Made by a program: the position numbers and the translations under genes. Under the pieces are notes generated by a model. It saw only the letters and a list, made by a program, of their open reading frames with translations. It was not told where the DNA came from and ran no database searches. This document shows positions 52,149-62,414 of a DNA stretch of 64,000 nucleotides, one piece after another. Numbering within the stretch: the stretch's first letter is position 1; every line of letters begins with the position of its first letter. The stretch is taken from NCBI RefSeq assembly GCF_023634655.1, contig NZ_JAMKMS010000001.1, positions 1 through 64,000 of the forward strand, in the 5' to 3' direction. Source of the stretch: Vibrio methylphosphonaticus (GTDB lineage: Bacteria; Pseudomonadota; Gammaproteobacteria; Enterobacterales; Vibrionaceae).

Positions 52149-52781
52149 TTACTCCTTCGCTTCTACTTGTTCAGGTTTAAGGATACGGATAGCCCAAATC
52201 ATAAAACCAATTAAGAAGAATGCTGATGGTGCTAGAAGCATCAGACCATTTGGTTGATACCAGCCACCGTTAGATACCAGTGGAAGTACTTCAACACCAA
52301 ACAGTTTGCCAGAACCTAATAGTTCACGGAAAAATGCAACTGTCATCAGTACAAAACCATAGCCAAGACCATTACCAATACCATCGATAAATGAAGGTAA
52401 TGGTGCTGATTTCATTGCAAACGCTTCCGCTCGACCCATTACAATACAGTTAGTAATGATCAAACTTACAAATACTGAAAGCTGTTTAGATATATCGTAA
52501 AGATACGCTTTCAAAATTTGGTCAACAACGATTACCAAAGAGGCGATGATCGCCATTTGTACAATGATACGTACACTGTTTGGCATATGGTTACGAATAA
52601 GTGAAACGAACAAGTTCGACAATGCAGTAACGAAAATTACCGCGAGTGTCATTACAAATGCTGTTTCCAATTTCGTCGTTACGGCGAGTGCAGAACACAC
52701 ACCTAGAACTTGAAGTGCAATCGGGTTGTTATCCAACACCGGTGCAAACAGGCTCTTTTTCATTTCTTTAGCATCAGACAT
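52149..52781 (-). CDS. nqrD: Na+-NQR subunit D
   Basis: Six-helix membrane subunit homologous to NqrE in inverted topology. It is 210 aa. The conserved Cys residues are in [16 protein letters not shown] and [16 protein letters not shown]. Its start overlaps the nqrC stop by one base. Confidence 0.98.
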   Translation of the reverse strand: MSDAKEMKKSLFAPVLDNNPIALQVLGVCSALAVTTKLETAFVMTLAVIFVTALSNLFVSLIRNHMPNSVRIIVQMAIIASLVIVVDQILKAYLYDISKQLSVFVSLIITNCIVMGRAEAFAMKSAPLPSFIDGIGNGLGYGFVLMTVAFFRELLGSGKLFGVEVLPLVSNGGWYQPNGLMLLAPSAFFLIGFMIWAIRILKPEQVEAKE

Positions 52782-53548
52782 TAGTTCAGACCTCCGTCAC
52801 GAACCTTCGCTAGGAAAGGACCAAAGCCCATATCACCTAACCAAAAGTCAAATGTGTTTTGAACGCCGTTACTTGTCAACGTGGCACCAGATAGGCCATC
52901 TACGCCATGTTCTGAACCCGCTGGAGCACCACCTTTCACCACTTTGATCGCTGGCTTATGGTTTTCATCAAATAGCTTCTTACCAACAAACTGATCACGC
53001 CAAGATGGGTTTTCAACTTCGCCACCCAGTCCTGGAGTCTCGCCTTGCTCATAGTAAGTAATACCGTTCACTGTGTTACCGTCAGTTTGTACTGCGACAA
53101 ACGCGTACATCATTGACCATAGACCATTACCATGAACAGGTAGAATAAAGCTCGTTACCTTACCGTCTTGCTTAACAAGATAGATAGTACCCACATTGGC
53201 ACGACGAATGATCTTCGCTTTATCTTGCTCTGCCGTTAGACGGATAGATTCTGATGGTACTTTTGACGCTTTACGTTGGTCGTAAGTTGCCGCATCACCG
53301 TCAACAAACTCACCCGTATCAAAATCAACCAAACGAGGTTCAATGTACTGGGCAAACAACTCAGGGATAGAACCCTCAGCTTGAATACCCGCAACATCTA
53401 CAATTTTGCTTTGTTTATCTAGAACCGCATTAGCTTGTTGCTTATCACGTAGGCCAACAGCCGCTGTTGATACAACGATTGAGCACACTAAGCTCAATGC
53501 GATAACAACAAACAGCGTTTTTTTAATGCTATCGTTATTACTTGCCAT
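52781..53548 (-). CDS. nqrC: Na+-NQR subunit C (covalent FMN)
   Basis: Membrane-anchored periplasmic subunit with FMN bound to Thr. An N-terminal helix ([21 protein letters not shown]) is followed by the FMN domain with the flavinylation motif [14 protein letters not shown]. It is 255 aa, normal. The start overlaps nqrB by 11 bp. Confidence 0.98.
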   Translation of the reverse strand: MASNNDSIKKTLFVVIALSLVCSIVVSTAAVGLRDKQQANAVLDKQSKIVDVAGIQAEGSIPELFAQYIEPRLVDFDTGEFVDGDAATYDQRKASKVPSESIRLTAEQDKAKIIRRANVGTIYLVKQDGKVTSFILPVHGNGLWSMMYAFVAVQTDGNTVNGITYYEQGETPGLGGEVENPSWRDQFVGKKLFDENHKPAIKVVKGGAPAGSEHGVDGLSGATLTSNGVQNTFDFWLGDMGFGPFLAKVRDGGLN

Positions 53549-54779
53549 AGCGCGCTAGTCTCCGTTTGATGTTTTTCTCAATTACCACGTGGTCAAACAG
53601 AGGTGCAAACAAGTTGGCGAATAGAATCGCTAACATCATACCTTCTGGATACGCTGGGTTAACCACACGAATCATGACACACATTGCGCCAATCAAAATA
53701 CCGTATCCCCATTTACCTTTGTCGGTAAATGATGCAGATACTGGATCCGTGGCCATAAAGAACATACCAAATGCGAAGCCACCCAAGACTAGGTGCCAGT
53801 GCCAAGGCATTGCAAACATAGCGTTGGTGTCAGACCCTACAACATTGAATAAGGTTGCGACAGCAATCATACCAATCATCACACCAGCGATAATGCGCCA
53901 TGACGCAATGCCCATGTAAACAATCATGGCTGCACCAATCATCAGCGCAAGTGTCGACACTTCACCGATTGAACCTGGAATGTTACCGATGAACGCGTCC
54001 ATCCAAGTGATCGTTTGGCCAGTGATGTTGTTCAGTAGTGCGCCTTCGCCGCCTTGTGCCCATTGGCTTAGTGCTGTAGCACCAGAGAAGCCATCAGCCG
54101 CTACCCACACTACGTCACCCGAGATTTGCGCTGGGTAAGCAAAGAATAGGAATGCACGACCTGCCAAAGCTGGGTTTAGGAAGTTACGACCGGTACCACC
54201 AAAGATTTCTTTTGCAACAACAACACCAAAGGTAATACCAAGCGCTGCTTGCCAAAGAGGAAGTGTTGGCGGAACAATCAAAGCAAACAAGATGGATGTC
54301 ACGAAGAAACCTTCGTTAACTTCATGTTTGCGCACCATACAGAACAACACTTCCCAGAAACCACCAACAATAAACACTGTTGCGTAGATAGGTAGGAAAT
54401 ATGTGGCTCCGAGTAGCATCTTACTCCCCCAACCAGCGTCGGCCCCTAACGTGCCGCCAATAGATTGAGTGAGCCAGTAATGCCAGTTACCATCGATGAT
54501 GTTCGCAAGTTCTGCGCCAGCATACATATGGTTAAGTGCCATGATGGCTTGGTTGCCTGAGTTGTACATACCCCAGAATACTGCTGGGAATACCGCAAAC
54601 CAAACCATGATCATGATACGCTTCAAGTCGACGCTATCACGAACGTGCGAGCTACGCTGTGTCACCAAGCCTGGTGTATAGAACAACGTCGCCGCTGCTT
54701 CATACAGAGCAAACCACTTCTCGTGTTTGCCACCTGGCTCAAAGTGATGCTCGATATCCTCAAGGAATTTCTTAAGCAT
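53538..54779 (-). CDS. nqrB: Na+-NQR subunit B (covalent FMN, membrane)
   Basis: Main membrane subunit and sodium pathway candidate; it binds riboflavin and a covalent FMN. It is 413 aa with about ten helices. The flavinylation motif is [16 protein letters not shown], preceded by [18 protein letters not shown]. It begins 2 bp after the nqrA stop. Confidence 0.98.
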   Translation of the reverse strand: MLKKFLEDIEHHFEPGGKHEKWFALYEAAATLFYTPGLVTQRSSHVRDSVDLKRIMIMVWFAVFPAVFWGMYNSGNQAIMALNHMYAGAELANIIDGNWHYWLTQSIGGTLGADAGWGSKMLLGATYFLPIYATVFIVGGFWEVLFCMVRKHEVNEGFFVTSILFALIVPPTLPLWQAALGITFGVVVAKEIFGGTGRNFLNPALAGRAFLFFAYPAQISGDVVWVAADGFSGATALSQWAQGGEGALLNNITGQTITWMDAFIGNIPGSIGEVSTLALMIGAAMIVYMGIASWRIIAGVMIGMIAVATLFNVVGSDTNAMFAMPWHWHLVLGGFAFGMFFMATDPVSASFTDKGKWGYGILIGAMCVMIRVVNPAYPEGMMLAILFANLFAPLFDHVVIEKNIKRRLARYGK

Positions 54780-54781
54780 GA

Positions 54782-56122
54782 TTACCCTTCCTTCTCAATT
54801 TTGTCTAGGCACTCACGTAGGAGTTGACCATATTCGTACTTACCTGGACAAACAAAGGTACATAGCGCCAAATCTTCTTCATCTAGCTCTAGAGCACCAA
54901 GGCGTTGTGCACTGTCGATATCGCCAGCACATAAATCGCGAAGAAGCAGCGTTGGTTCCATATCTAAAGGCAACACTTTTTCGTAGTTGCCGATAGGTAC
55001 CATTGCACGGTCACTACCATTCGTTGTCGTTGTCATGTTGAACAACTGACCTTTAAACACATGACTTAAGAATGAACGAGTGATAGAGAATTTGTTTTTA
55101 CCCGGCACAGCCCAACCAAACAATTCCTTCTCACGGCCTTCGCGCAAAACGGAAACTTGTTGGTGATAACGCCCAAGATAAGCATGAGCACCTATAGCAT
55201 GTGTACCGGACAGTACAGAACCAGAGATCACTCGAACTTCACCTGGCATCAATTCGTTGTCTGTGACATCTTCTAGGCTAGCACCTAGCTGAGTACGAAT
55301 TAAACGAGGGTTATTTACCACAGGACCGGCAAGAGAGATAACACGGTCAGTGTAAATTTCACCTGTAGTGAACAACTTACCAAACGCAATCACGTCTTGA
55401 TAATTAATGCTCCATGCTACCGTTTCCGCATTAACAGGGAAAAGGTGATGCATGTGAGTACCTACGAGACCTGCTGGATGCAGTCCGTCGAAAACGTGCT
55501 CTTCTACATTAGACTGAGTTGAACGAGGAAGGCTGGTGCCTTTTTTGCACACGTATACCTTGCCATCTGTCAATTTAGAGAGAAGGTCAAGGCCTGCAAC
55601 GAATGCCTCTTTCTGTTCATTGATGATCAATTCAGGCTCAGCTGCTAACGGGTTGGTATCCATTGCAGTGACGAAAATCGCCTGAGTTGTTGAATCAATC
55701 GCGGGAACCTTGCTGAACGGTCGAGTACGTAAAGCTGTCCACATACCAGAAGCAACAAGCTGGTTCGTGATCGTCGCGCGATCAAGCCCTGCTAATTGGT
55801 CTGCTGTGTAACTATCGAACGTCACTTGGTCGTTGCCACTTACTTCAATCACAACAGATTGAAGTACGCGCTTTTCACCACGGTTAACTTCGATAACTTT
55901 ACCGCTTGCTGGTGAAGTAAACATCACGCCAGGGTTCTTTTTGTCTTCAAAAATAACCTGACCTTTCTTTACTTCATCGCCTACGCGAGCATGCATTGTT
56001 GGACGCATACCCACGTACTCTTCGCCAAGCAAGGCGACTTTAGTGATGGACTTACCATCATTAATCACCTGGGATGGAGTTCCTGCGATAGGAAGGTCCA
56101 AACCCTTTTTTATTGTAATCAT
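54782..56122 (-). CDS. nqrA: Na+-NQR subunit A
   Basis: Cytoplasmic subunit implicated in ubiquinone binding. It starts at ATG 56122 with [20 protein letters not shown], exactly the family N-terminus; the frame extends upstream to 56182 without support. It is 446 aa. Further family stretches are [24 protein letters not shown] and [10 protein letters not shown]. It is the first gene of the operon nqrABCDEF-apbE-nqrM, which pumps sodium with NADH oxidation. Confidence 0.98.
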   Translation of the reverse strand: MITIKKGLDLPIAGTPSQVINDGKSITKVALLGEEYVGMRPTMHARVGDEVKKGQVIFEDKKNPGVMFTSPASGKVIEVNRGEKRVLQSVVIEVSGNDQVTFDSYTADQLAGLDRATITNQLVASGMWTALRTRPFSKVPAIDSTTQAIFVTAMDTNPLAAEPELIINEQKEAFVAGLDLLSKLTDGKVYVCKKGTSLPRSTQSNVEEHVFDGLHPAGLVGTHMHHLFPVNAETVAWSINYQDVIAFGKLFTTGEIYTDRVISLAGPVVNNPRLIRTQLGASLEDVTDNELMPGEVRVISGSVLSGTHAIGAHAYLGRYHQQVSVLREGREKELFGWAVPGKNKFSITRSFLSHVFKGQLFNMTTTTNGSDRAMVPIGNYEKVLPLDMEPTLLLRDLCAGDIDSAQRLGALELDEEDLALCTFVCPGKYEYGQLLRECLDKIEKEG

Positions 56123-56624
56123 ACGCACTTGCACTACTTTTATCGGGAAAAAGATTCTTTTTATTGCGTAACATTTAGACACGACATTGAGGTGTCTCGC
56201 CCCGGTGTTTTAAACACCAAGACAGCAACATCACATTAACAATCTCACCGTGAAATCACTGCGAGATTTGTCTGGTGCGATAGTTTAACATCTTTTGCAA
56301 AGTGGATGCCATGATGAATCCCTGCAATAGCCTTATTATTTCGAAAGTTTTGCTATTGCAACGCTTATCAATATTGATAATTTTGAACCATCGCACAAAG
56401 CGTTATTAAGTCTATTAAAATTAAACATTTAATATATTCACAAAATGAAACAATTACACTTAAACCAACATCATTCAAAAACATGTTGAAACACTGTTAA
56501 AAAAATACCCATTAAGGGCTAGATTTCAGAACTAAACGCTGGCTTTCATTAACAGACCTTATACTGCCTAAAAAAGATGTTATTCACCGCTGATAACGAC
56601 AGGTTGTTCTGCCGCAATGAGTCA
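56123..56624. other. upstream region of the nqr operon, no gene seen
   Basis: Very AT-rich DNA that must contain the nqr promoter. I see possible -10-like elements but nothing decisive, and no RNA gene or ORF with a ribosome-binding site. Confidence 0.4.
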
Positions 56625-56933
56625 CTATTTGCCACCACCAGCGCAGTCTGGGCTACTTGGCGATTGCTGGTTTTTGTCATTCCACTCTTGTGGGGTATAG
56701 GTGTGAATGGCAAGGGCATGAATGATACCGGCTAGCTCTTCGGCTAGGACTGTATTTATTTTACGATGACGAGCGATCAATCGATCTCCCAAAAATGCAT
56801 CACTAACGACAACAACCTTAAAATGGCTCTCTGAACCCGGAGGGACGTTATGCATATAACTTTCATTGAGCACATCTAGAAAGGTAGGTTCAAACGCTAA
56901 ATGAAGTTTCTGCTCGATGGTTTGTTGAATCAT
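56625..56933 (-). CDS. bolA: BolA family protein
   Basis: Stress-associated regulator that forms Fe-S complexes with monothiol glutaredoxin. It is 102 aa with the BolA core [59 protein letters not shown] and [14 protein letters not shown]. The C-terminus ends in a short Cys/Gly tail (PDCAGGGK). It is a single gene, divergent from rlmG. Confidence 0.95.
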   Translation of the reverse strand: MIQQTIEQKLHLAFEPTFLDVLNESYMHNVPPGSESHFKVVVVSDAFLGDRLIARHRKINTVLAEELAGIIHALAIHTYTPQEWNDKNQQSPSSPDCAGGGK

Positions 56934-57082
56934 CAGGCTTCCTTAAGCAGGGTTATTATTATGACATTGTCGGTAAAGTATATACTTTACTTAATCAATA
57001 ATCTTCCTCTAAACCGCATTCTCTTTGGCTATTGGCGCGAGTTTTTGTCAAAATGCAGCGATAATCACTAAATCTCATCATT

Positions 57083-58213
57083 ATGAAAACTGAACTTTCT
57101 TTGCTCGACCGCACACTTGAACTGTATCGTTATCCAAAGCTTAGTCACGATAAGCTCCAGGCGTGGGACGCTGGCGATGAATATTTAATCACTCATATTG
57201 AAGAACAAAACTTCAATAATGACCAACATATTTTAGTGCTTAATGACAATTTCGGCGCGTTGAGCTGCTGGCTTTCAGCCCAACATGTCGTAACGACCGT
57301 TAGTGACTCTTTTATTTCCCAGCAAGGTATACATGCCAACCTCGCTCATAATCGCTGTGCTTCTGTGAATGTTATTTCCTCCGTTGATAGCTGGCCGAAG
57401 AGCGTCAGCTTGGTCATCATGCAAATACCGCGTAATAACCGTTACCTTACTTGGCAGCTCAATCAGATTCACGCTTTGTATGGTGATACCTGTCAGGTCA
57501 TTGCGGTAAACAAGGCCAAGGAAATCCACAGTTCAACGCTGAAATTATTTGAAAAACACCTCGGTAGCACAACCACCTCTTTAGCATGGAAGAAGCACCG
57601 TTTAGTTTTTAGTAAAGGTGACCAAGCACACCCTCCTCATGTCGAGCCATACACTACATGGCAGGTTGAAGAAGAGGCGATTACGCTATCAAACTTGCCC
57701 AACGTTTATTCCGGGGAAAGTCTCGATCTTGGCGCTCGTTTTTTTCTATCACACCTTCCAAGCGACGCTAAATATCAGGATATTATCGATTTAGGCTGTG
57801 GTAATGGCGTCTTATCGGTCAAGCTTAAACAACTCAATCCAGAAGCCAGCATTACCTCTGTTGACGAGAGCTTCATGGCGGTTGAGTCAGCAAAAAACAA
57901 TATGTCACTTAATCGCTTATCAACAGAGAAAGCACAATTCGTTGCCAACAATTGCTTAGACGGTTTCAGCGCACAAACTCAAGATCTCGTGGTCTGTAAT
58001 CCTCCGTTTCACCAACAGCAAGCCATCACGGATCATATCGCATGGCAAATGTTCTGTGACGCAAAGCATGTTCTTCGGACTGGTGGCGAGTTATTAGTTA
58101 TCGGAAACCGTCACCTAGGCTACGATAAAAAGCTAGAGAAATTGTTTGGTAAGCGGCAAGTAAAACTTATCGCCACTAACGCTAAATTTGTTATTTTACA
58201 GGCGACTAAGTAA
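57083..58213 (+). CDS. rlmG: 23S rRNA (guanine-1835-N2) methyltransferase RlmG
   Basis: Methylates G1835 of 23S rRNA in E. coli. It has duplicated methyltransferase folds as in RsmC/RlmG: an inactive N-terminal copy (ILVLNDNFGALSCWLSA) and an active C-terminal copy with SAM motif IDLGCGNGVLSVKL and catalytic NPPF (VVCNPPFHQQQ). It opens with LSLLDRTLELYRYPKL, characteristic of RlmG. Length 376 aa is normal. It is a single gene. Confidence 0.94.
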   Translation: MKTELSLLDRTLELYRYPKLSHDKLQAWDAGDEYLITHIEEQNFNNDQHILVLNDNFGALSCWLSAQHVVTTVSDSFISQQGIHANLAHNRCASVNVISSVDSWPKSVSLVIMQIPRNNRYLTWQLNQIHALYGDTCQVIAVNKAKEIHSSTLKLFEKHLGSTTTSLAWKKHRLVFSKGDQAHPPHVEPYTTWQVEEEAITLSNLPNVYSGESLDLGARFFLSHLPSDAKYQDIIDLGCGNGVLSVKLKQLNPEASITSVDESFMAVESAKNNMSLNRLSTEKAQFVANNCLDGFSAQTQDLVVCNPPFHQQQAITDHIAWQMFCDAKHVLRTGGELLVIGNRHLGYDKKLEKLFGKRQVKLIATNAKFVILQATK

Positions 58214-58346
58214 AGTTATCGTCATAGTTAGTAAATACGCTAACGACACTATACGTTATCAGATAGAATTTCGTCAGCGCGTACACCCAGTATTACGCTG
58301 ACAAACGCTGACTCATCACATTGATGGGTGTAAAAAGGAATTAGTA

Positions 58347-58916
58347 ATGAAAAAGCTCGTTGTAGCCGCAACTATCGTCTTATTAGCTGGTTGTGCAAGC
58401 CCAAAACAAGAACAAATTAATTTTGCCCCACAAGCCGCCACTAGCGCTGCAAAAATTGTCGAAGGCAAAACCATGTCACTGTCCAGCCAAGATGTACGTA
58501 CCGCGCAATACGTCGCTTTAATGGATAATGGCCGCGCCAATATCACGCCTATTCACACACGCCAGAATGTTCGTATTGGCATTGAGAACGCACTAGTGCA
58601 GCAATTCTCTTCTCAAGGCTATCAAGTCACGGTTAATAGCCCAAACACCGTCAAAGTCGAAATTCAGGAAGCCCTCGTCTCCGTCAAACATACCGTAATG
58701 GAAAATGACATGGCAGCCAACGTTGTTGTGGAAGTCACGGTTGAAAACAGCAAGGGTAAACTCGTCAAAACCTATACGGGCAAAGCCACACGTTCTGGGC
58801 TGATGAGCGCATCGAACGATGATATTGAAACCGTACTCAATGACACGGTTAACCTTGTACTGAAAGAGATCTCAAACGACGCTGAACTGGTTGATTACAT
58901 GAAGGAACGTTTCTAA
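58347..58916 (+). CDS. yajG: YajG family lipoprotein
   Basis: Envelope lipoprotein of unknown role. The signal peptide MKKLVVAATIVLLAGC ends with lipobox LAGC. The mature part INFAPQAATSAAKIVEGKTMSL, RTAQYVALMDNGRANI and GIENALVQQFSSQGY follows YajG. It has GGAAT ten bases upstream. It is 189 aa, and its stop overlaps the next gene (TAATG). Confidence 0.9.
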   Translation: MKKLVVAATIVLLAGCASPKQEQINFAPQAATSAAKIVEGKTMSLSSQDVRTAQYVALMDNGRANITPIHTRQNVRIGIENALVQQFSSQGYQVTVNSPNTVKVEIQEALVSVKHTVMENDMAANVVVEVTVENSKGKLVKTYTGKATRSGLMSASNDDIETVLNDTVNLVLKEISNDAELVDYMKERF

Positions 58917-59461
58917 TGATGAAAACTCTAATTGCGACACTGGCTTTAGTCTCTGCCACTGTTTTTGCGGGACCAACCGTGCAGGTTGAGACCAATATTG
59001 GCTCTTTTACGGTTGAGCTAAATGAAGAAAAAGCGCCGGTAAGTGTCGCTAACTTCCTACGTTATGTTGACGATGGAAGTTACGTAAATAGTCAATTCCA
59101 TCGTGTTATCCCGGGATTCATGGCTCAAGGCGGTGGTTTTGACGAGAAATTTAATCGACTACCAGCCAATAACGCTATTCAGAATGAAGCAGCCAACGGG
59201 CTTGATAATGATATAGCAACCATTGCCATGGCTCGAACTCAAGATCCAGACTCCGCAACGCGTCAGTTTTTTATCAACTACGCCGATAATGACTTTCTCA
59301 ATTACAGCGTGTCAAACCCTGGTTATGCGGTATTTGGTAAGGTCACCGAAGGATTCGATGTAGTGAAGAAAATGTCTGAGAAGCCAACTCGTACGGTGCG
59401 TGGCATGCGTGATGTACCGATGGACCCTATTGTCATTACCAAAATGGAACGCCTACCATAA
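58916..59461 (+). CDS. periplasmic cyclophilin-type peptidyl-prolyl isomerase
   Basis: Catalyses cis-trans isomerisation of prolyl bonds in exported proteins. The signal peptide (about MMKTLIATLALVSATVFAG) is followed by the cyclophilin core: VSVANFLRYVDDGSYVNSQFHRVIPGFMAQGGGF and ATRQFFINYADNDFLNY. The catalytic FHR and QFFIN motifs are present. It is 181 aa, PpiA/PpiB-like. It overlaps yajG and precedes the ampG-type gene, the order seen near ampG in Vibrio. Confidence 0.92.
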   Translation: MMKTLIATLALVSATVFAGPTVQVETNIGSFTVELNEEKAPVSVANFLRYVDDGSYVNSQFHRVIPGFMAQGGGFDEKFNRLPANNAIQNEAANGLDNDIATIAMARTQDPDSATRQFFINYADNDFLNYSVSNPGYAVFGKVTEGFDVVKKMSEKPTRTVRGMRDVPMDPIVITKMERLP

Positions 59462-59471
59462 ACCAAACAAC

Positions 59472-59500
59472 AGAGAGAGTTCGCTCTCTCTTTTTCTTTT
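59472..59500 (+). terminator. terminator after the cyclophilin gene
   Basis: AGAGAGAG pairs with CTCTCTCT around a short loop and is followed by TTTTCTTTT. It lies 10 bp after the stop and just before the ribosome-binding site of the ampG-like gene. Confidence 0.75.
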
Positions 59501-59517
59501 AGGTGAGGAGCACCTCT

Positions 59518-60876
59518 GTGGATCAGAAAATGACATGGCAAGATACAATTAGAAGCTATTGGGATAAACGTCTACTTTGGGTGTTTATGCTCGGCTGTTC
59601 AAGTGGCTTTCCATGGGTACTCATCGGTTCCAATATGTCGGGGTGGCTGAAGGATGCCGGATTGACTCGTACGGCAATAGGTTACTTTGGCTCAGTCTTT
59701 GCTGTCTATGCCATTAACTTTTTATGGGCGCCTCTGGTTGACCGTGTTCGACTCCCTCTATTATACCGTACACTTGGACAACGACGCAGTTGGATCTTTT
59801 TGTGCCAGTCATTAATGTTGATCTGTACGTTATTGATTGCGGGTGTGAATCCAGCAGAAAACCTAATGCTCACGTCGCTATTGGCGTTAGGTATTGCCAT
59901 CGCTTCGTCCACTCAAGACATTGCCGTCGACGCCTTTAGAATAGATACGTTCCCAAAATCTCAATCCAATAAACTGCCTCAAGCCTCTGCGATGGCCGTC
60001 ATTGGTTGGTGGACGGGGTACTCTCTCCCAGGTTATCTGGCTTTCGTCAATGCCGATAGTATGGGCTGGAATGGCGTGTATTATGGCATGGCTATTATTG
60101 TCGGCGTCCTCATGATGTTTACCTTACTGGTAGGTGAGCCAAAAACCGATCGAGATGCATTGCAAGCTCAAGCTGAGCAACGCCATCAGAAGGTGGTCGA
60201 CAACAAAATCCTTGCTTGGCTCAGCGTGACCGTCATCGAGCCCTTTCTTGATTTCTTCCGCAGCAATGGCGTGAGAGTAGCGGCAACCTTGTTACTATTT
60301 GTATTTCTATTCAAAATTGGCGAAGCCTTTTTGGGCAGAATGTCCATCCCGTTTTACAAGGAAATTGGCTTTAGTAACGAACAAATAGGTTATTACTCCA
60401 AGCTCATTGGCTGGGGAGCAACCATTGCTTTCACGCTATTAGGCAGCATGTTCAACGTACGATTTGGAATCGTCAAAGGGCTAATGATTGGCGGAATAGC
60501 CATGAGCGCCAGTAATCTTATGTTTGCTTGGATCGCTCAAGTAGGACCGAACGAGCACCTCTTCTTAGCGACGATCATCGTTGATAACTTTACGACCGCA
60601 TTCTCCACCGTCGCGTTTGTCTCGTTCTTAACTATTTTGACTGGGCAAGCTTTCTCTGCGACTCAATATGCCCTTCTCGCCTCTCTAGGGAATTTTGGGC
60701 GAACGACACTGGCTTCGTTCAGTGGCGAACTGGTCGATATGCTCAATGATTGGAGCCTGTTCTTTATTATCACCTCACTTATGGTCATACCGAGCTTAAT
60801 CATGCTCTATTCTTTAAGGCATTATTTCAATGACTTACTGAATAAAGCTCGAGAAAGAGACCGTGCAACGAAGTGA
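59518..60876 (+). CDS. ampG: AmpG-family muropeptide MFS transporter
   Basis: Imports anhydromuropeptides for cell-wall recycling. It has 12 or more membrane segments. Typical AmpG landmarks are MLGCSSGFPWVLIGSNMSGWLKDAG, INFLWAPLVDRV, SSTQDIAVDAFRID and TQYALLASLGNFGRTTLASFSG. The GTG at 59518 has GAGGAG seven to eight bases upstream and gives about 452 aa; the frame also opens at GTG 59503. It follows the cyclophilin gene and ends before a hairpin at 60928. Confidence 0.92.
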   Translation: MDQKMTWQDTIRSYWDKRLLWVFMLGCSSGFPWVLIGSNMSGWLKDAGLTRTAIGYFGSVFAVYAINFLWAPLVDRVRLPLLYRTLGQRRSWIFLCQSLMLICTLLIAGVNPAENLMLTSLLALGIAIASSTQDIAVDAFRIDTFPKSQSNKLPQASAMAVIGWWTGYSLPGYLAFVNADSMGWNGVYYGMAIIVGVLMMFTLLVGEPKTDRDALQAQAEQRHQKVVDNKILAWLSVTVIEPFLDFFRSNGVRVAATLLLFVFLFKIGEAFLGRMSIPFYKEIGFSNEQIGYYSKLIGWGATIAFTLLGSMFNVRFGIVKGLMIGGIAMSASNLMFAWIAQVGPNEHLFLATIIVDNFTTAFSTVAFVSFLTILTGQAFSATQYALLASLGNFGRTTLASFSGELVDMLNDWSLFFIITSLMVIPSLIMLYSLRHYFNDLLNKARERDRATK

Positions 60877-60927
60877 TTTTTTACCTCTATATAATGTTAA
60901 AAAACAATATATAGAATGAGATAAAAC

Positions 60928-60965
60928 AACCCCCCCTATGCTTAACACATCGGGGGATTGTTATT
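60928..60965. terminator. probable terminator between ampG and chrR-type gene
   Basis: CAACCCCCC and GGGGGATTG form a G/C-rich stem around a 15-base loop, with T-rich or A-rich flanks. It sits between converging genes. Confidence 0.6.
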
Positions 60966-61023
60966 TACCTAGTCTAGTTTTCAAGCGAGTAGTTAACCAT
61001 TTACTGGCGCTACACATCACGGT

Positions 61024-61716
61024 CTAAGGGTACATACCCTTGCCAAAGCGGTTGAATATCCTCGCCACACCCTGAGTGAATACCAACGGTTGAGTCAGAA
61101 TAGATAGGCACAGGCAGTCCTGTCCTTCCATCGTTTTGGGGGCGTGTTTGGTCTCCTCGTTTTCTTCAAGATAATCGCCTTTGTTGTAGCAACCCGATTC
61201 GTCGCTAAAAGCACCGTGAAGCACTAACGTCGACTCTAGACCTTTGTGAGTGTGCTGGGGAACTTGCACGCCTTCAGTGATATACAACAAGCTCACCCGA
61301 TATTCTTCGCCCAAATCAATATTTGAAGTAAACACTTTCCCACCGTAGCTACGCCACTCCCCCATTCTTTCAACGATAGGTTTTAAAGGTGCTGGCACCA
61401 AAATTTCTTTACCATTAACCGTGATTTTTGCTTCCTGTCTGGAACGAGGCGCAGAAAAGTCCATGTCCAACGACATAATATCGTCTAACATATTGTCAAA
61501 TACACGCTGCATTTCTTGCTCGGAAATGTCATTAGATTCAGTCACTTCAAGTTTCATCTGTTGAAGAGAGTCTGCTTCAAGCTGTTCAAGCTCTCCGACT
61601 CTGTCGCGACAACGACTACAAGACTCAAGGTGAGAAGCGATAGCAACGCCTCTTGCCGTGTCTATCTCTCCACTGGCATAGAGTGTAAGTAAGGTGTCAT
61701 CTGGATGGTAAGCCAT
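61024..61716 (-). CDS. chrR: ChrR-type anti-sigma factor with cupin domain
   Basis: Zinc-dependent anti-sigma factor that holds the ECF sigma factor encoded just upstream; in Rhodobacter the pair responds to singlet oxygen. The N-terminal zinc domain has MAYHPDD and HLESCSRCRDRV (His-x3-Cys-x2-Cys). The C-terminal cupin domain has PQHTHKGLES (His-x-His-x3-Glu) and a later His (TKHAPKT). It is 230 aa, close to ChrR. It starts 1-2 bp after the sigma gene, so stoichiometric expression is likely. Confidence 0.93.
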   Translation of the reverse strand: MAYHPDDTLLTLYASGEIDTARGVAIASHLESCSRCRDRVGELEQLEADSLQQMKLEVTESNDISEQEMQRVFDNMLDDIMSLDMDFSAPRSRQEAKITVNGKEILVPAPLKPIVERMGEWRSYGGKVFTSNIDLGEEYRVSLLYITEGVQVPQHTHKGLESTLVLHGAFSDESGCYNKGDYLEENEETKHAPKTMEGQDCLCLSILTQPLVFTQGVARIFNRFGKGMYP

Positions 61717-61717
61717 A

Positions 61718-62302
61718 TTAATGCTCCTCCAAGGAGAGTCGTAATTTTTCCACTGCGAGTCGTAAACGAGACTTCACTGTGCCAAGGGGGATGTCGTACA
61801 TGTCTGCCACTTCTTGGTGAGGTAGATCTTGCAAGTACACAGCCCTGACCACGTCCCTTTGTGGCTTTGGCAAATTATCAAGGAATTGAATAATCTGTTC
61901 CTTCAGCCTGTCTGTCTCGGGTGAGTAATGATCGACAAAATCAGGCGGACAATAATCTGTAGGCCAGATATCATCAGCCCTAACATGCATTTCTTTGCCT
62001 TTTTGCTTGCGCAGCATGTCAAAGCACAGGTTTCGAGTTATCGTATAAATCCACGTCGATACCGCGCTTTTTTGATCGTCAAACAAGTGCGCTTTCTGCC
62101 ATACCGCCGCCATCGCTTCCTGGACGATTTCGATAGCGACCTGCTCATTGCTGATATACCTGAAAGCAAACTGCTTCAACCTTGGTGAGTAATAGTGAAA
62201 CAGGACGGCGTAGGCGTGTTTATCTCGCGACTTAACCTTAGCCATACATTCGTTCCATTCTTGCTTGCTAAGTGTTTCTGATTCGTCTGCAATCATACAC
62301 AA
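61718..62302 (-). CDS. ECF RNA polymerase sigma factor (RpoE-ChrR type)
   Basis: Alternative sigma factor of the ChrR-controlled group. Region 2 is visible in YAVLFHYYSPRLKQFAFRYI, QEAMAAVWQKAHLFD and STWIYTITRNLCFDMLRKQK. Region 4 follows in LPKPQRDVVRAVYLQDLPHQEVADMYDIPLGTVKSRLRLAVEKLR. It is 194 aa. It is cotranscribed with the anti-sigma gene. A promoter with its own class consensus lies upstream (62340-62364), suggesting autoregulation. Typical targets such as photolyase and cyclopropane synthase genes are not in this window. Confidence 0.94.
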   Translation of the reverse strand: MCMIADESETLSKQEWNECMAKVKSRDKHAYAVLFHYYSPRLKQFAFRYISNEQVAIEIVQEAMAAVWQKAHLFDDQKSAVSTWIYTITRNLCFDMLRKQKGKEMHVRADDIWPTDYCPPDFVDHYSPETDRLKEQIIQFLDNLPKPQRDVVRAVYLQDLPHQEVADMYDIPLGTVKSRLRLAVEKLRLSLEEH

Positions 62303-62339
62303 AATCCTAAGTTAGCTGCATTACGTCATTAGTACAGTG

Positions 62340-62364
62340 TACGCACGGTTTAGAAAATGGATCA
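62340..62364 (-). promoter_or_regulatory. probable autoregulated promoter of the sigma/anti-sigma operon
   Basis: On the minus strand TGATCC (62364-62359) is followed after 15 bp by CGTA (62343-62340). These match the -35 TGATCC and -10 CGTA of RpoE/ChrR-type promoters as I recall them. The element lies about 40 bp before the sigma gene start. Confidence 0.6.
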
Positions 62365-62414
62365 AAATTAACACGATTTTTCGATTGTCATCACTCAACG
62401 AGTCTTTTGAAGTT

